Source of the DNA: Jaenimonas drosophilae
Lineage: Eukaryota; Euglenozoa; Kinetoplastea; Trypanosomatida; Trypanosomatidae
Reading direction: 5' to 3'
Assembly (NCBI GenBank): GCA_030849065.1
Contig: JASAON010001656.1
Coordinates: 1-64,000, forward strand
DNA length: 64,000 bases
Both the position numbers and the translations under genes were made by a program. The notes beneath the pieces are model-generated. The model was not told the DNA's origin. It ran no database searches and saw only the letters and a list, made by a program, of their open reading frames with translations. Positions 9,903 through 20,015 of the stretch are shown piece by piece; within the stretch, counting starts at the first letter, position 1, and every line of letters begins with the position of its first letter.

Positions 9903-11381
9903 ATGTGGATGTCAGTCCGTGCACGATCTCAGCAGTCGGCTGTGTTTCGACGCGTTTCTCCACGACCCAGCACCCTTGTTGCTGAAGGCAGTGTAGGAAA
10001 TCCGGTGAGTGGACCTCAACTATACTACCATGGGCTGGTAACACCGATGCGTTACCGACTAACGAACGCTAGTATTCTCAGCAACATCAAAAGTATGGCG
10101 GACGAGACAGATGACCTCACTAGCAAGAAAGTGTACTACCGCCGCAGGCAGCAGGATGCTATTGACTACGCAAAAAAAGAAAAAGAACAACTTGCAGCCA
10201 AGGTTAAGAAGAACCTGAATGTAATGAGTGGTGATGGCAAAGCTACCTCGGAGAATTCTTCTGGCGAGAGCGCACAGTCTACTGGAGAAGAAGAATCAAC
10301 AATGAACAAAACTCCATACGTGCGCTCAATAGAAGCATTTGGTCACAAAAGTGTTCGCTTGCAGCATTCATTTACTGGGCTCTCAGAGAACAGAATTATT
10401 CACTGGTGGGAAAATCTGTACTGGAACTATCTCCGCTACTTCTTTACGCATGAATTACTGATTGCTAAAGATCGATATGGTAATAAGTTCACTGTCACGT
10501 GGCAGTATATCAAGTCTCGTGAGGAGCAGCGGCGGATGTATCGCAAAGACAGCAATAAAAAGCACCAGCCATATGGCTCGTTGGCAACGGATGACAGAAT
10601 CTGGGAGCGATGGCTGCGAGGTCATCGTGGGGATCCACCCAGTGTTGCTGAAGAAGAGTTTGCCCGAGAGTACAAAAAGAACTACCTCGGCCCCATGATT
10701 TTGGATGATGAAGAAGTAGAAAATGCTCAGATGCGTTTTTTGGCCCACCTCAATCGATCTCAGAGTATGTTTCAGGAATTGGATGACGATCAGGACTACG
10801 GTGATGCTCACCGAGCAACGAAACCTCTTAGAGAAACAGAACTTAAACCCGGAGTTGAGAGCGAAGCTAAGAAGAAGAAGAAGGGTGCGACATGGACTTT
10901 AGGGTTTGTCCGCGGGGACCTGTTTTACAACGAAGAGGAAACGCAGGTAATGCGCAACGAACTGGGGCACCTGTTCCGCAACTTGCAGTGGCAGGAGTTG
11001 GAGTACAAGCGGCAAGTTCGGGTGAACAAGTCGCAGCACCCAGTCGGCAAGCCTGCAGAAGGAAACACCGATCCTAATGCGCCGGATGGGGAACCGATGA
11101 AGCACTACTGGGAGCGAACTGACTTGGGAATCCCGTACCACGATGCAGTTCCTGACTTGACGACACCGGAGCTGGAGCGCTTGCGACTTGAGGCAGACCA
11201 ACTGGAGGATGAGCGGCTAGCCATACGAAAAGAGCTGGGGCTCACTGACTTGGGCGACATCCGTGAGGGTCGACAACCAATTGATCATGGTCGCGCACCC
11301 TTTCAGCCGCCACCAGTGTCGAGCAGATGGAAACCTAAATGCTGGGAGGAAACGTGGGGAACAGCCGGTGGTATCGTGTAG
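9903..11381 (+). CDS. NDUFA12/NDUFAF2-domain mitochondrial protein (complex I related), oversized
   Basis: A 492-residue protein. The N-terminus is rich in Arg and Ser without acidic residues, like a mitochondrial presequence. Residues about 160-255 resemble the NDUFA12/NDUFAF2 (B17.2/mimitin) family: a Trp-rich start, then AKDRYGNKFTVTWQYI (family GxDxxGNKYY), then WERWLRGHRGDPPS (family PxEWxxWLxxxxxxPPT). Family members are an accessory subunit or an assembly factor of respiratory complex I on the matrix side. The family is normally 145-170 residues, so this protein is about three times longer, with a 150-residue N-terminal and a 230-residue charged C-terminal extension. The motif is closer to NDUFAF2 in the RxxRxxRK stretch, but I cannot decide between subunit and assembly factor. 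Confidence 0.68.
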   Translation: MWMSVRARSQQSAVFRRVSPRPSTLVAEGSVGNPVSGPQLYYHGLVTPMRYRLTNASILSNIKSMADETDDLTSKKVYYRRRQQDAIDYAKKEKEQLAAKVKKNLNVMSGDGKATSENSSGESAQSTGEEESTMNKTPYVRSIEAFGHKSVRLQHSFTGLSENRIIHWWENLYWNYLRYFFTHELLIAKDRYGNKFTVTWQYIKSREEQRRMYRKDSNKKHQPYGSLATDDRIWERWLRGHRGDPPSVAEEEFAREYKKNYLGPMILDDEEVENAQMRFLAHLNRSQSMFQELDDDQDYGDAHRATKPLRETELKPGVESEAKKKKKGATWTLGFVRGDLFYNEEETQVMRNELGHLFRNLQWQELEYKRQVRVNKSQHPVGKPAEGNTDPNAPDGEPMKHYWERTDLGIPYHDAVPDLTTPELERLRLEADQLEDERLAIRKELGLTDLGDIREGRQPIDHGRAPFQPPPVSSRWKPKCWEETWGTAGGIV

Positions 11382-11550
11382 TGAGTGTACGTTAAGATGG
11401 CGCGCGTACCAACTTGAGATGTTTTGACGTCTATCTGAGAAATATTGGATGAAATGGTGGATAGTTCTCTTTCCTTTTAATAATCCACACCTCCATTTAT
11501 TACACACTTGTTTTTCATCTATTAGATCTCTCATTAGGACTCACTACAAA

Positions 11551-12336
11551 ATGTCGGCAGGAAAACTGCAGTTTGTTGAGGCCAGCACTTGCATCGGGCG
11601 AGAGTCTATGTGCTTCTATCCCGAGATGAATCAATTTGTGAGTTACACAAGCCTTGTGGGCGGGCACTGTGGGTATCTTGTGATGGTTTTCCTACTGAAA
11701 CTGATCATGGGTAAGCGCTCTCCATTCAGTCTGAAGTACCCAATGATGGCTTACAATGCACTTCAGGTTGTCCTTTCGGTCACTATGGCTATTGGCCTTG
11801 CTCCGTTTTTGAAGTTTAACTTCTTCAACATCGATGGGAAGTTCAACGGAACAGTCGAGTTTTGGATTTTTGTTCACTACATGACGAAGTTTCTCGATAT
11901 GTTCGATACATTCTTCATGGTGTTGCGCAAGAAGGATGAGCAGCTATCGTTTCTTCACATATATCATCACCTTACCATAGGATTCATTTGGGGTCTCCTT
12001 CTTCACCACGGTATCGGTAATGGAACTGCTTTCTTTGGGGCGTGGATCAATTCTTGTGTTCACGCTTTGATGTATTTCCATTACTTGTACACGTCCTTGG
12101 GCTACCAAAATCCTCTCAAGAAGTACCTGACTCAGATTCAAATGATTCAGTTCGGACTGTGCATTTTGCAGGCAATCATGGTTGTTATGTGGGATCACCA
12201 GATTCCAACCTCGTGGGCGCTGCTTCAGTTTGGCTACCACATGTCACTCCTGTATCTGTTTATGCAGTTCTACAAGCGAAGCATTAAGAAGAGTCGGAAG
12301 TCGTCCACGAATGGCTCACTGAAGAAAAAGGACTAG
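11551..12336 (+). CDS. ELO-family fatty acid elongase (3-ketoacyl-CoA synthase)
   Basis: A 261-residue polytopic membrane protein with about seven membrane segments. It has the elongase signature: KFLDMFDTFFMVLRKK, the catalytic histidine box HIYHH, then NSCVHALMYFHYL and a lysine-rich C-terminal tail of the ER-retrieval type (KKKD). ELO enzymes condense acyl-CoA with malonyl-CoA in the ER; kinetoplastids use several of them for de novo fatty acid synthesis and for polyunsaturated chain elongation. The tight LDMFDT and HxxHH spacing resembles the polyunsaturated-type elongases, but substrate cannot be assigned from sequence. ATG 11551 was chosen because pyrimidine tract and acceptor AG (11536-11537) lie just upstream; the longer frame from 11449 would run through them. 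Confidence 0.9.
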   Translation: MSAGKLQFVEASTCIGRESMCFYPEMNQFVSYTSLVGGHCGYLVMVFLLKLIMGKRSPFSLKYPMMAYNALQVVLSVTMAIGLAPFLKFNFFNIDGKFNGTVEFWIFVHYMTKFLDMFDTFFMVLRKKDEQLSFLHIYHHLTIGFIWGLLLHHGIGNGTAFFGAWINSCVHALMYFHYLYTSLGYQNPLKKYLTQIQMIQFGLCILQAIMVVMWDHQIPTSWALLQFGYHMSLLYLFMQFYKRSIKKSRKSSTNGSLKKKD

Positions 12337-12598
12337 CTCAGCTTTTATCTCTGACGTTTTTGTTCATTTGCGAGTAGGAGTCTCACCAGGTACGCGTTGA
12401 GCGACAGTGAGCAGCCGACGTAATGCTAGTCATCCTAATTGGTAAGAAAGGAATCACTTCAAGTGCTTGTCGCGCAATTGGTGCTGATCATGTTGCCTAC
12501 GCGGAACCGACCATGTATCTGGAACACGTTTCTTCTTTCTTTATCTCTCCCTCTCTGATTCCTTCTTCCGTGAGTACATTGAAGTTGCGGCGGTAGAA

Positions 12599-12967
12599 AT
12601 GACCTCCTTCATTACAGATGCGCTATTTTCATTGTTCGTTGATCCTCTTCGGCCACTGTCTTTAGAGCTGACAGAGGATGATGAATTGCTCTCGTTGTTG
12701 ATAGTGCTCTGTGTTCCGTCCGTGCTACTACTTGCTTGGTCAGCATGGAGAATCAAGCGAAATCATGACACGGTGCGTTATGCACTTGGGTACGTTCCGC
12801 CTCCCGATTTGGTGGCATCGAGTAGCAGTAGCGACAGTGAAGGAGCTGACGAAAAAGACTTGATGTCTTTGAATGATGTCGTATCTGCTACTGGTGATTT
12901 GGGAGACTGCAGATGGATGCCAAATAATGTCATCCACAACGCCGATGCAGCGAAGAAAAGTCAATAA
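12599..12967 (+). CDS. Small single-pass membrane protein, unrecognised
   Basis: A 122-residue protein. Residues about 30-50 (LLSLLIVLCVPSVLLLAWSA) form one membrane segment followed by a positively charged stop (RIKRNH). This suggests an N-out or luminal N-terminus and a cytosolic acidic, serine-rich tail (SSSSSDSEGADEKD). I recognise no domain. ATG 12599 follows a pyrimidine-rich tract and AG at 12573-12574, and the frame fills its own slot between ELO and the V-ATPase gene. This supports it as a real gene. Confidence 0.66.
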   Translation: MTSFITDALFSLFVDPLRPLSLELTEDDELLSLLIVLCVPSVLLLAWSAWRIKRNHDTVRYALGYVPPPDLVASSSSSDSEGADEKDLMSLNDVVSATGDLGDCRWMPNNVIHNADAAKKSQ

Positions 12968-13214
12968 TTTTACATGCTGGAGGTGGAGACGTGGCTAATT
13001 GACTTCTGCTGACAACCATGTGGCGGCCCCAAAGACTACATGCCTAAGTTCGTTGCACCACAATTATAGCGTTGAGTGTTTTCTTTCCTGCGAGGAATAC
13101 TATGATCGCAACTTCCACGGACTATTCTGCTTTTACCATTCACTTCGTTTTCTCTCTTGTCATGTGCCAGCTTGCTAGGTGAAACAACAAAACAGATTTG
13201 TGGCTGCAGTTGTT

Positions 13215-14282
13215 ATGTCTCGTGACCTCCTTAACTACAATGTCCATGAGGGCAACCTTGAGGCTATGGTACACGGCTATCGGGATGGATTGCTTCACAC
13301 TGATGAGTACAACAATCTTTGTCAGTGCGACAATCTCAGCGATGTGAAAAGCCAACTTCAAGTGACGGACTATGGAAACTTTTTGCAGCAGGAGTCCAAT
13401 CTGACATCGCGCCTGATCGTGGAGAAAGCCCAGGAGCTACTGGTGAAGCAATTTCGCGAAATTCGGTCGTGGTCAGAGCCGCCTCTCTCAGATTTTCTTG
13501 ACTTCATTAGTTACGAGTATATGATCTCCAACGTCCTGAAGCTTATCATCGCAAAGCGAAACGGCAGCGCAAATCTTCAACTACTCACGCGGTGCCATCC
13601 ACTTGGATCATTTGCAGAGCTACCAACGTTGGTTGCTGCATCTGACGTTCGTGAAATGTTCGAAGTCGTACTCATTGACAGTCCAGTAGGCCGGTTCTTC
13701 AGCGCAGATGGAGGTTTTGAGAGAGATTTGGACGAGATGTCGGTAGAATTTATAAGAGGTATTTTGATGAAGAATTTTTACGAGCAGTTTTACGATTTGT
13801 GCTACAACCTAGGAAGTGAGACTCGGAACGTGATGTGCCCTCTCCTGGAAGCAGAGGCAGATCGCATGATCCTCACATTCACGGTTAACACGTTCAACAT
13901 GCGTGACATTACCGCAGCGGATCGACGCAAGGTGTTCCCAAATATTGGCTCGCTGGTCGATATTCATGATGACATTTCCGACAGTGAGAACGTGGAGCAG
14001 CTCCGTGATCGACTCCGTAGGTTTCCCTCCTACTTTGAAGTCCTCGATGACAGCAATAACATGGAGTCAACTTCAAAAAAGTCCCTCGAACGGAGATTTG
14101 TTGAATTGTCTGTCACGCTATACAACGACGCGATGACACGGCAGTTCCAGTACGGCATTTTCTACGCGTACGTAAAGTTGAAGGAACTGGAGATCAGCAA
14201 TCTTCAATGGATCTCAGACTGCGTCGTCCAACAAATGCGCAACCACTTGCACGAATACGTCAATGTCGTACCTCATGCGTAG
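13215..14282 (+). CDS. V-type proton ATPase subunit d (V0 sector)
   Basis: A 355-residue protein, the usual length of the family (about 350). The N-terminus matches subunit d well: NVHEGNLEAMVHGYRDGLL, then LCQCDNLSDVKSQLQVTDYG. The C-terminal part keeps the family's helical pattern, including FEVVLIDSPVGRFF-like and YNDAMTRQFQYGIFYAYVKL stretches. Subunit d is a soluble, funnel-shaped protein that couples the central stalk of V1 to the proteolipid ring of V0, in acidic organelles (acidocalcisomes, endosomes and the contractile vacuole in kinetoplastids). I placed the start at ATG 13215; the frame stays open a little upstream but only with non-ATG codons. A probable acceptor AG is at 13169-13170. 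Confidence 0.92.
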   Translation: MSRDLLNYNVHEGNLEAMVHGYRDGLLHTDEYNNLCQCDNLSDVKSQLQVTDYGNFLQQESNLTSRLIVEKAQELLVKQFREIRSWSEPPLSDFLDFISYEYMISNVLKLIIAKRNGSANLQLLTRCHPLGSFAELPTLVAASDVREMFEVVLIDSPVGRFFSADGGFERDLDEMSVEFIRGILMKNFYEQFYDLCYNLGSETRNVMCPLLEAEADRMILTFTVNTFNMRDITAADRRKVFPNIGSLVDIHDDISDSENVEQLRDRLRRFPSYFEVLDDSNNMESTSKKSLERRFVELSVTLYNDAMTRQFQYGIFYAYVKLKELEISNLQWISDCVVQQMRNHLHEYVNVVPHA

Positions 14283-14481
14283 CGAGCTTTTCTTGTTTTG
14301 TCAGGCTTGGAGATCCATGTGCGTGGATGAGTGGGTAAGGCACTATCGATCCAAAACATCCCAGCATTTACAGGAGCTGCTTGGGTGCTGTCTTTTATGG
14401 TGCCTTCAGCCCGGTGATCTCTTATTGTATTATTTTTTTCTTCCTGTTTCTCTGCGCCTCTAGGACCCACTCAAGGCGGTC

Positions 14482-15969
14482 ATGAAAGGATTCCTGTCAA
14501 AACTTGCGGGTCTCAAGACCAGGCGGATCCCTAAGGCTCCGTGCGACAGCAGTGACTTTTTGGCCGCAGTTCCCGATGCACCGTCAATTGATCACCTTCG
14601 CAGCGTTGTGGAAATGCGGCACTTTGGTGGTTTGCCCGCCGCGTCAACGTTTGATGAACAATCGAGGCGTGACCATATTGTGCGAGGAACTGTTTTTGAT
14701 CTCAAGTATCGCTGCGCCGCTGCTGGACGTTGTACCTGCGCAGGATCTCCTGCATGCCGCTTTCCGTCGTGTTTCGCGATGCGGCCCTTAACAAAAGGTG
14801 CAGAAATTCAAGCTGAGCGTCTTACATATGAAGTTGAGGACGCTCCAACACCTGAAATTCGTGCACTTATTGATCTGGCTAGGCAGGAGCGCGTTGCTGA
14901 TGCAATCAAGGGAGTGAAGCATCTGGTCGACGAGTTGATTAAATCAGCGGCTAATGGTAGACCACTCGACGCCACGCTTGTGGTTGAAGGTCAGGGCGGC
15001 TCGGAATTTTCACCGGCCTCGACAAAGATGGGAAGCGAAAGCAAATTTGGTGGAGTGAATCCCCTAAAGGATGCAAGCAGTAGTGTTCGAGAAGATGTAA
15101 TATCTCTGTACCTGTGGAGAGCTGCACTTCTAGTGAACCTTCGTCGCGATGAGGAGGCTGTCAACTCGCTGCTGAACCTGGCTGCGGCACTAGATGAACA
15201 GCACCGAACCAAACTCTTTGGTGCAGCGACGTCGTGGGCCACTCTAAATGATATGGAAATTGTTTTTTACAGAAGTCTGTCCCAACAGTACGAAACCTTC
15301 GATGAATGCCGCATGATGGCTACGGAGCGGCCGCTGCTTCTTCCTCGTGTGTTTGAGGCATTGGAAAATGACGACTATCACACAGAGTACTGCTCACATA
15401 TTGTGTTCTCCAAGGAGGTCACTGCTACGGTGTCTCGTGCCCAAGCTTCCCAGATGCACGGTGAAAAGACTGAGGACCCTATGAAGAGCCTGTGCATTCC
15501 GTTGAGTATTCCCTACTATCGTTTCAAAGTCCATGCGAACTTTTGGCCTCACTTTTTTAATTTGCTGTGCATGCCACCTGTTCCTCCCCCCTCTCCTGAA
15601 GAACTCGAGAAGCAGCAATACGATCCAGTGATGGAGCTGGGGCTCACACCGAATCACATTTTGGACGCCGTCGGGCGAAGCATGCTGCTGCACCACGTCG
15701 TGCTGTATGCCGACACGAGAGAGAAGGAAATTGATAGCGGTGCCGTCGCTGATCGCGTAAAGCAAATGAAATCCGCAGGGGTAGAAGTGCAGAAGCCGGA
15801 TTATGAGCGAGTTCTAGAGATGCGGGATATGAGTGTTGCCGTGTCTCGGATGAAGGAGCTTCTGCTTGTTGTTAAGCAGTATGAGATGAAGGAGAAGCTT
15901 GAGGTTGCTGGGAATGAAAAATCCACCGGTCCACTTCTGTCACAGAAGAACCCTGACTCACCCCAGTGA
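14482..15969 (+). CDS. Unrecognised protein with a Cys-rich segment near the N-terminus
   Basis: A 495-residue protein I do not recognise. It starts with a basic, Lys/Arg-rich segment (MKGFLSKLAGLKTRRIPKAP) that could be a mitochondrial presequence. At about residues 76-98 five Cys occur in a short stretch (YRCAAAGRCTCAGSPACRF), which might bind a metal. The rest is mainly helical, with a proline stretch (PPVPPPSPEE) at about 370. No membrane segment is seen. The start is well supported: a long pyrimidine tract ends in CTCTAG with AG at 14462-14463, 18 bases before ATG. It probably belongs to the many kinetoplastid-specific mitochondrial proteins, but this is only an inference from the N-terminus. 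Confidence 0.72.
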   Translation: MKGFLSKLAGLKTRRIPKAPCDSSDFLAAVPDAPSIDHLRSVVEMRHFGGLPAASTFDEQSRRDHIVRGTVFDLKYRCAAAGRCTCAGSPACRFPSCFAMRPLTKGAEIQAERLTYEVEDAPTPEIRALIDLARQERVADAIKGVKHLVDELIKSAANGRPLDATLVVEGQGGSEFSPASTKMGSESKFGGVNPLKDASSSVREDVISLYLWRAALLVNLRRDEEAVNSLLNLAAALDEQHRTKLFGAATSWATLNDMEIVFYRSLSQQYETFDECRMMATERPLLLPRVFEALENDDYHTEYCSHIVFSKEVTATVSRAQASQMHGEKTEDPMKSLCIPLSIPYYRFKVHANFWPHFFNLLCMPPVPPPSPEELEKQQYDPVMELGLTPNHILDAVGRSMLLHHVVLYADTREKEIDSGAVADRVKQMKSAGVEVQKPDYERVLEMRDMSVAVSRMKELLLVVKQYEMKEKLEVAGNEKSTGPLLSQKNPDSPQ

Positions 15970-16143
15970 GTACTCCTCGATGTTGCACTTCATGTTGTAG
16001 GCGACTGTTATTCTAGCGTTAGTTCAACAGGTCTCCATTGTCACATTTACGGAGTGTATGGTCACACGGTAAGGAGTACTTTTCTTCATCCCTTTCTCTT
16101 TCTCTACTAGGCCTTCTCCCTTCGCAACAAGAGAGTGGTCCCA

Positions 16144-17574
16144 ATGCTTCGAAGGTTCACATTTCTGCTCGCATGCCGCCCCTCGGAGGCGTACCACCGT
16201 CTTGTCACCAAAGGCGAAGTTGCAATGGATGAACACCAAGTGCGTGCGCTTCCCATGTTTGACCGACTCTATGACGATCTAGTGAAATACACCGAGTCAG
16301 CAAAAACGAATCCTCCGCCGAAGCGACAGGTGGAGCTACGACCTCCGAACCGTTTGGGTATTATTCCTTCCTTTTTTCTCAGGCGTGAACAGGAGGAGAA
16401 GGTCAACGCTGCAGTCAGTGGGGGTGGGAAAGATTCTCCAGCTCAGTACCACCCACTGTCCAAGGTGAAAGGCCTGTACGTCTATGGAGGTGTAGGCTGT
16501 GGCAAGACGATGCTGATGAATCTTCTTTATGACAACGCACCACTTCAAAAGAAGAAAATGATTCATTTTCACCAGTTTATGCTGGATGTGCAGAAAACCA
16601 GTCACGATATCAAAAACAAAGAGGAAAGTACGAAACGACAGAACATGGTAAACTACAATACGGACTCTAACGCTCGGCGGACACCTGAGGCATCAATTGA
16701 CCTGTACGACGAGATTGCGCAGCGTATGCTTTCAAATGTGGAGCTATTGTGTTTTGATGAAGTTGCTGTAGCAGATATTGCTCACGCAATGATTCTCAAA
16801 CGACTATTTCATGCATTCTACAAGCTGGGCCTTGTCGTAATCTTTACTTCAAATCGCCCGCCTGAACAGCTATACTTGGATGGGCTTAACCGCGGAGGCT
16901 TTTTGCCTTTCATTGACTTGGTAAATCAGCAATGCACAGTTCATCACATGGTGAGCACCACAGATCATCGAATGCTTGGACATGCGGCAGATACATATCT
17001 AGCTCCATTTTCAACGGAAAACGCTGCGAAATTTCAAGGCCTTTTTTTGGAATACTGCAAGGCTATGCCCCCAAAGGAGAAGCGGCTTGAAGTATTCGGG
17101 CGTAGTGTCGTTGTTCCACGAGCCTGTGGCGGAGTGTGCTATTTTCACTTTTCAGAGGTTTGCGGGTCTGAGATGTCCACTGCCGATTTTACAGCCGTCG
17201 CTAAGACGTTCCACACGGTGTTTATTGACGGAGTTCCTCGCTTTTCCTACGAGAGCTCGGATGTGAAGCAACGCTTCTTGCTGTTGGTTGATACATTGTA
17301 TGAATACCGCTGCCGCCTATTTGTGTACGCAGAGGTTCCACCTGCACAGCTTCAAGAGAGCCGCGAAGAAGCGCCTGCAATCAGCTCTTCCAACTCGCCG
17401 CGACATGATGAACTCAGCGAGTTCGAGCAGTTGGTTGGTAACAAGCTGATTGATGCAGGCGATAGCCACTTCCAGATGGAGCGCTGCATTTCGCGTCTCA
17501 ACGAAATGAGCTCAAAAGAGTACTTGGATGTTCCTCATCGGCACGAAGAACTCAACATAAGCTCGGAGGTATAG
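16144..17574 (+). CDS. AFG1/LACE1-type mitochondrial ATPase
   Basis: A 476-residue AAA-related ATPase. The N-terminus (MLRRFTFLLACRPS) looks like a mitochondrial presequence. Walker A is YGGVGCGKTMLM at about residue 113, followed by the AFG1-typical IHFHQFMLDVQ; Walker B is LLCFDEVAVADIAHAMIL at about 200; then VVIFTSNRPPEQLYLDGLNR and a C-terminal part with GGVCYFHFSEVCG (family GxxxFxFxELC). The combination is diagnostic for AFG1. The family helps mitochondrial proteases degrade inner-membrane proteins such as respiratory chain subunits. The start is ATG 16144; a strong pyrimidine tract with AG at 16109-16110 lies just upstream. The length fits the family. Confidence 0.93.
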   Translation: MLRRFTFLLACRPSEAYHRLVTKGEVAMDEHQVRALPMFDRLYDDLVKYTESAKTNPPPKRQVELRPPNRLGIIPSFFLRREQEEKVNAAVSGGGKDSPAQYHPLSKVKGLYVYGGVGCGKTMLMNLLYDNAPLQKKKMIHFHQFMLDVQKTSHDIKNKEESTKRQNMVNYNTDSNARRTPEASIDLYDEIAQRMLSNVELLCFDEVAVADIAHAMILKRLFHAFYKLGLVVIFTSNRPPEQLYLDGLNRGGFLPFIDLVNQQCTVHHMVSTTDHRMLGHAADTYLAPFSTENAAKFQGLFLEYCKAMPPKEKRLEVFGRSVVVPRACGGVCYFHFSEVCGSEMSTADFTAVAKTFHTVFIDGVPRFSYESSDVKQRFLLLVDTLYEYRCRLFVYAEVPPAQLQESREEAPAISSSNSPRHDELSEFEQLVGNKLIDAGDSHFQMERCISRLNEMSSKEYLDVPHRHEELNISSEV

Positions 17575-17864
17575 TGACGTCTGAGCAAGGTGTTGCCTAA
17601 TTTGTGAGCGCCTATCTTGCTCGCCTTCTCATCGCTCAACTGGATTTACATGGTTGTAGCAAAACCGCACGCCCTCTACGTGATTCATGTGTCAACCCGC
17701 AGTGCTATGGGCTCACCCTTTCACAATGCACTTTTCTCACGTAACCGATCCACTATTCTTCCTCTTTTTTTTGCTTCTGACCCTTTTCTACAGTTTTAAC
17801 GGACTCCAGCGGTTCATTAGCTAGGAGCTCTTGATCTACTCTACAGAGGTATCAAACGTGAAAG

Positions 17865-20015
17865 ATGTCTGACGATGGCGAGAACGATGTGATGGAGCTG
17901 CCTCAGATTTGGCAGTACATCCATCCAATGCACAACAAGGAGGACAGCGACGATGAGGAAGACGAGGAGGAAGAGACGGAAACGACAACGAAGCGAGCAG
18001 TGAAGTTGGGAGGCCGGCCAACAGACTATGTTAAACTGACAAAGCGTGCGCCGCGTCTAAGCCAGCTTCTGCGCTATCTGAATGACGTGGAGGACGAAGA
18101 AGAGCTCCAGCAGATCTTACTAGAAAAGGATCCCGTAACCCAGCAATCGCTGCTGCAGTGGGCCACCCTAAACGGACATTTTACACTGGCGGAGTATCTC
18201 ATCAAACGCATTCACCGGGGAGCCTTTGCCTTCGATCCAGAAGCAATGGAGGTTGTGGTCTTCAATCGTTGGGAGGAAATGAAGCCAGAACTTCCATCGG
18301 CTGCAGAGGTTGCAGAGCGCCAGAAGCTGCGCGAGCAGGAGAAGGCGGAGAGAATGGCCCAGCGGGCAAACAACCCTGACGAAGAGGAGGAAGAAGAGGA
18401 TGAAGAGGAGGAAGCCGAGCCCACACCGGAAGACTTGGTGTATGAGTCCTTGGAGGAATACCACGATGAGTGGGGTGATCGTGGCGTTGGGATTGTGAAG
18501 CGCATTGGAGAGCTCGGCGTATTTCACGGATCTCGCCTGCGCGACGGGACGAAACAGGGTCTCGGGCAGAGTCTGTTCCCCAACGGAGATTGCTACACAG
18601 GAGAGTACCGTGAAAACCAACGTCATGGCGTCGGCGTGTATTGGTGGGCGCAATCCGCAATCATGTACTGTGGTGAGTGGCTGCGCAACATGCGCCACGG
18701 CTATGGGCGTATTGTGTACCCTGATGGATCGCGCTACCTTGGCAGTTGGTCGAATGACAAGAAATCTGGACAAGGGCGCTACACGTACGCCGACGGTAGC
18801 AGCTACGACGGAACGTGGAAGAACAATGAGAAGCACGGCCCTGGAAAGCACTGCTTCACAGATGGATCATCCTTCGTGGGAAGCTTCTACCACAATGAGT
18901 TCATTTCTGGAGAGTGGCGTCTTGCCTCTGGAACAGTTCGCTATATTGGCAACTTTGAGAACGATATCCCCTTCGGCGCTGGCGTCTTTGTCCATCGCTG
19001 TGGCTCGAAGGAAGGAACCTTCCAGCAAGAGGGTATGTTCCGTGACGGCCAGTGGCTTCCCACGACGATGAAGGGAACCGCGAAGGTTGTGCCACATTTG
19101 GAGATCATTGCTCCCCAGCAGGAACGTAAGCGCGTACCCATATCGTTCAGTGAAGACAGTAACGGTAGAACCATGGAGGACCTCGTTCGTGCAGCGAACT
19201 TTGAGCCTCTTATGCTGTGGGTGCATTCTCTGCCGTCCACCGTATCCAACAAAGAGCATGGCGTGGAGCTTAAGCATGTGGAAGTGGCCTCCATGAAGTA
19301 TGATCCAAAGGATAGCCACCGCGTCGTGGAAGTGCGCATTCGTCCGCTTTTGGTCGATGGGTTTGGTGTACGCAACCGCCGCTTGGGTGACGACTTCTTG
19401 ACATTGAAGGAGTCTAGCTCTCGGCTCTTCGTTCTCCTTGAGAACAGTATTCCGGACAAGGAGCCTCTTGTGGTTATGGAGCGGTCTCTACAGTTCGCTT
19501 GCACCGACGAGGGTCATGCGCAGTATCGGCTTCCTTCGGTTCGCCTTACTATGGCTGGCACTGTGGATGGCACCTTTGTTCGCACCGTGGGACCGGCTCT
19601 GCGCCTAGAAATCACGCGCGAAAATACGAAGGAGTTGGTCCAGGCACTTCACAGCAACCCCTTTAACACGAATGCACAGGAGAATGCGATTATGTACTCA
19701 CAGCATTTGCATGCAGATGCATTCGCTACCCTGGACGAGAAGCTAGCGGCTATTTCCGACAACAAGGATGTGGTCTCGTATGTGGCTCTTCCTCTCAGTG
19801 AGGCTGCCCAGAAGTCGTCAGATGCCATCACGGTGGTAGCCTGCTGCTCCATTCTGCAACGACGGACGGACAATACACTTCCTCAGGGTACGGTGGCCCC
19901 ACAACGTCCACCTACTCCGTTACCTCCAGCGCCGGAGCCACGTCCCGATCTTCAGCCGCTGTACGTAGCAAAGGCCGCCCGCGACGAGGCCGAGGCCGAA
20001 GATGCCGAAGAGTAG
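17865..20015 (+). CDS. MORN-repeat protein, probably cytoskeletal or flagellar
   Basis: A 716-residue protein. Residues 1-240 hold two acidic tracts (about 27-40 and 170-187) and an ankyrin-like helical piece (LQWATLNGHFTLAEYLIKRI). Residues about 243-385 are five or six MORN repeats of the form YxGxWxxNxxHGxGxxxYxDG, for example SYDGTWKNNEKHGPGKHC. The C-terminal 330 residues are unrecognised and end in a Pro-rich, then Ala/Glu-rich tail. MORN repeats bind lipids or partner proteins and are common in axonemal and flagellar-pocket proteins of protists. I cannot place it in a named family. Acceptor candidates are AG 17792-17793, after a long pyrimidine tract, and AG 17844-17845. Confidence 0.8.
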   Translation: MSDDGENDVMELPQIWQYIHPMHNKEDSDDEEDEEEETETTTKRAVKLGGRPTDYVKLTKRAPRLSQLLRYLNDVEDEEELQQILLEKDPVTQQSLLQWATLNGHFTLAEYLIKRIHRGAFAFDPEAMEVVVFNRWEEMKPELPSAAEVAERQKLREQEKAERMAQRANNPDEEEEEEDEEEEAEPTPEDLVYESLEEYHDEWGDRGVGIVKRIGELGVFHGSRLRDGTKQGLGQSLFPNGDCYTGEYRENQRHGVGVYWWAQSAIMYCGEWLRNMRHGYGRIVYPDGSRYLGSWSNDKKSGQGRYTYADGSSYDGTWKNNEKHGPGKHCFTDGSSFVGSFYHNEFISGEWRLASGTVRYIGNFENDIPFGAGVFVHRCGSKEGTFQQEGMFRDGQWLPTTMKGTAKVVPHLEIIAPQQERKRVPISFSEDSNGRTMEDLVRAANFEPLMLWVHSLPSTVSNKEHGVELKHVEVASMKYDPKDSHRVVEVRIRPLLVDGFGVRNRRLGDDFLTLKESSSRLFVLLENSIPDKEPLVVMERSLQFACTDEGHAQYRLPSVRLTMAGTVDGTFVRTVGPALRLEITRENTKELVQALHSNPFNTNAQENAIMYSQHLHADAFATLDEKLAAISDNKDVVSYVALPLSEAAQKSSDAITVVACCSILQRRTDNTLPQGTVAPQRPPTPLPPAPEPRPDLQPLYVAKAARDEAEAEDAEE

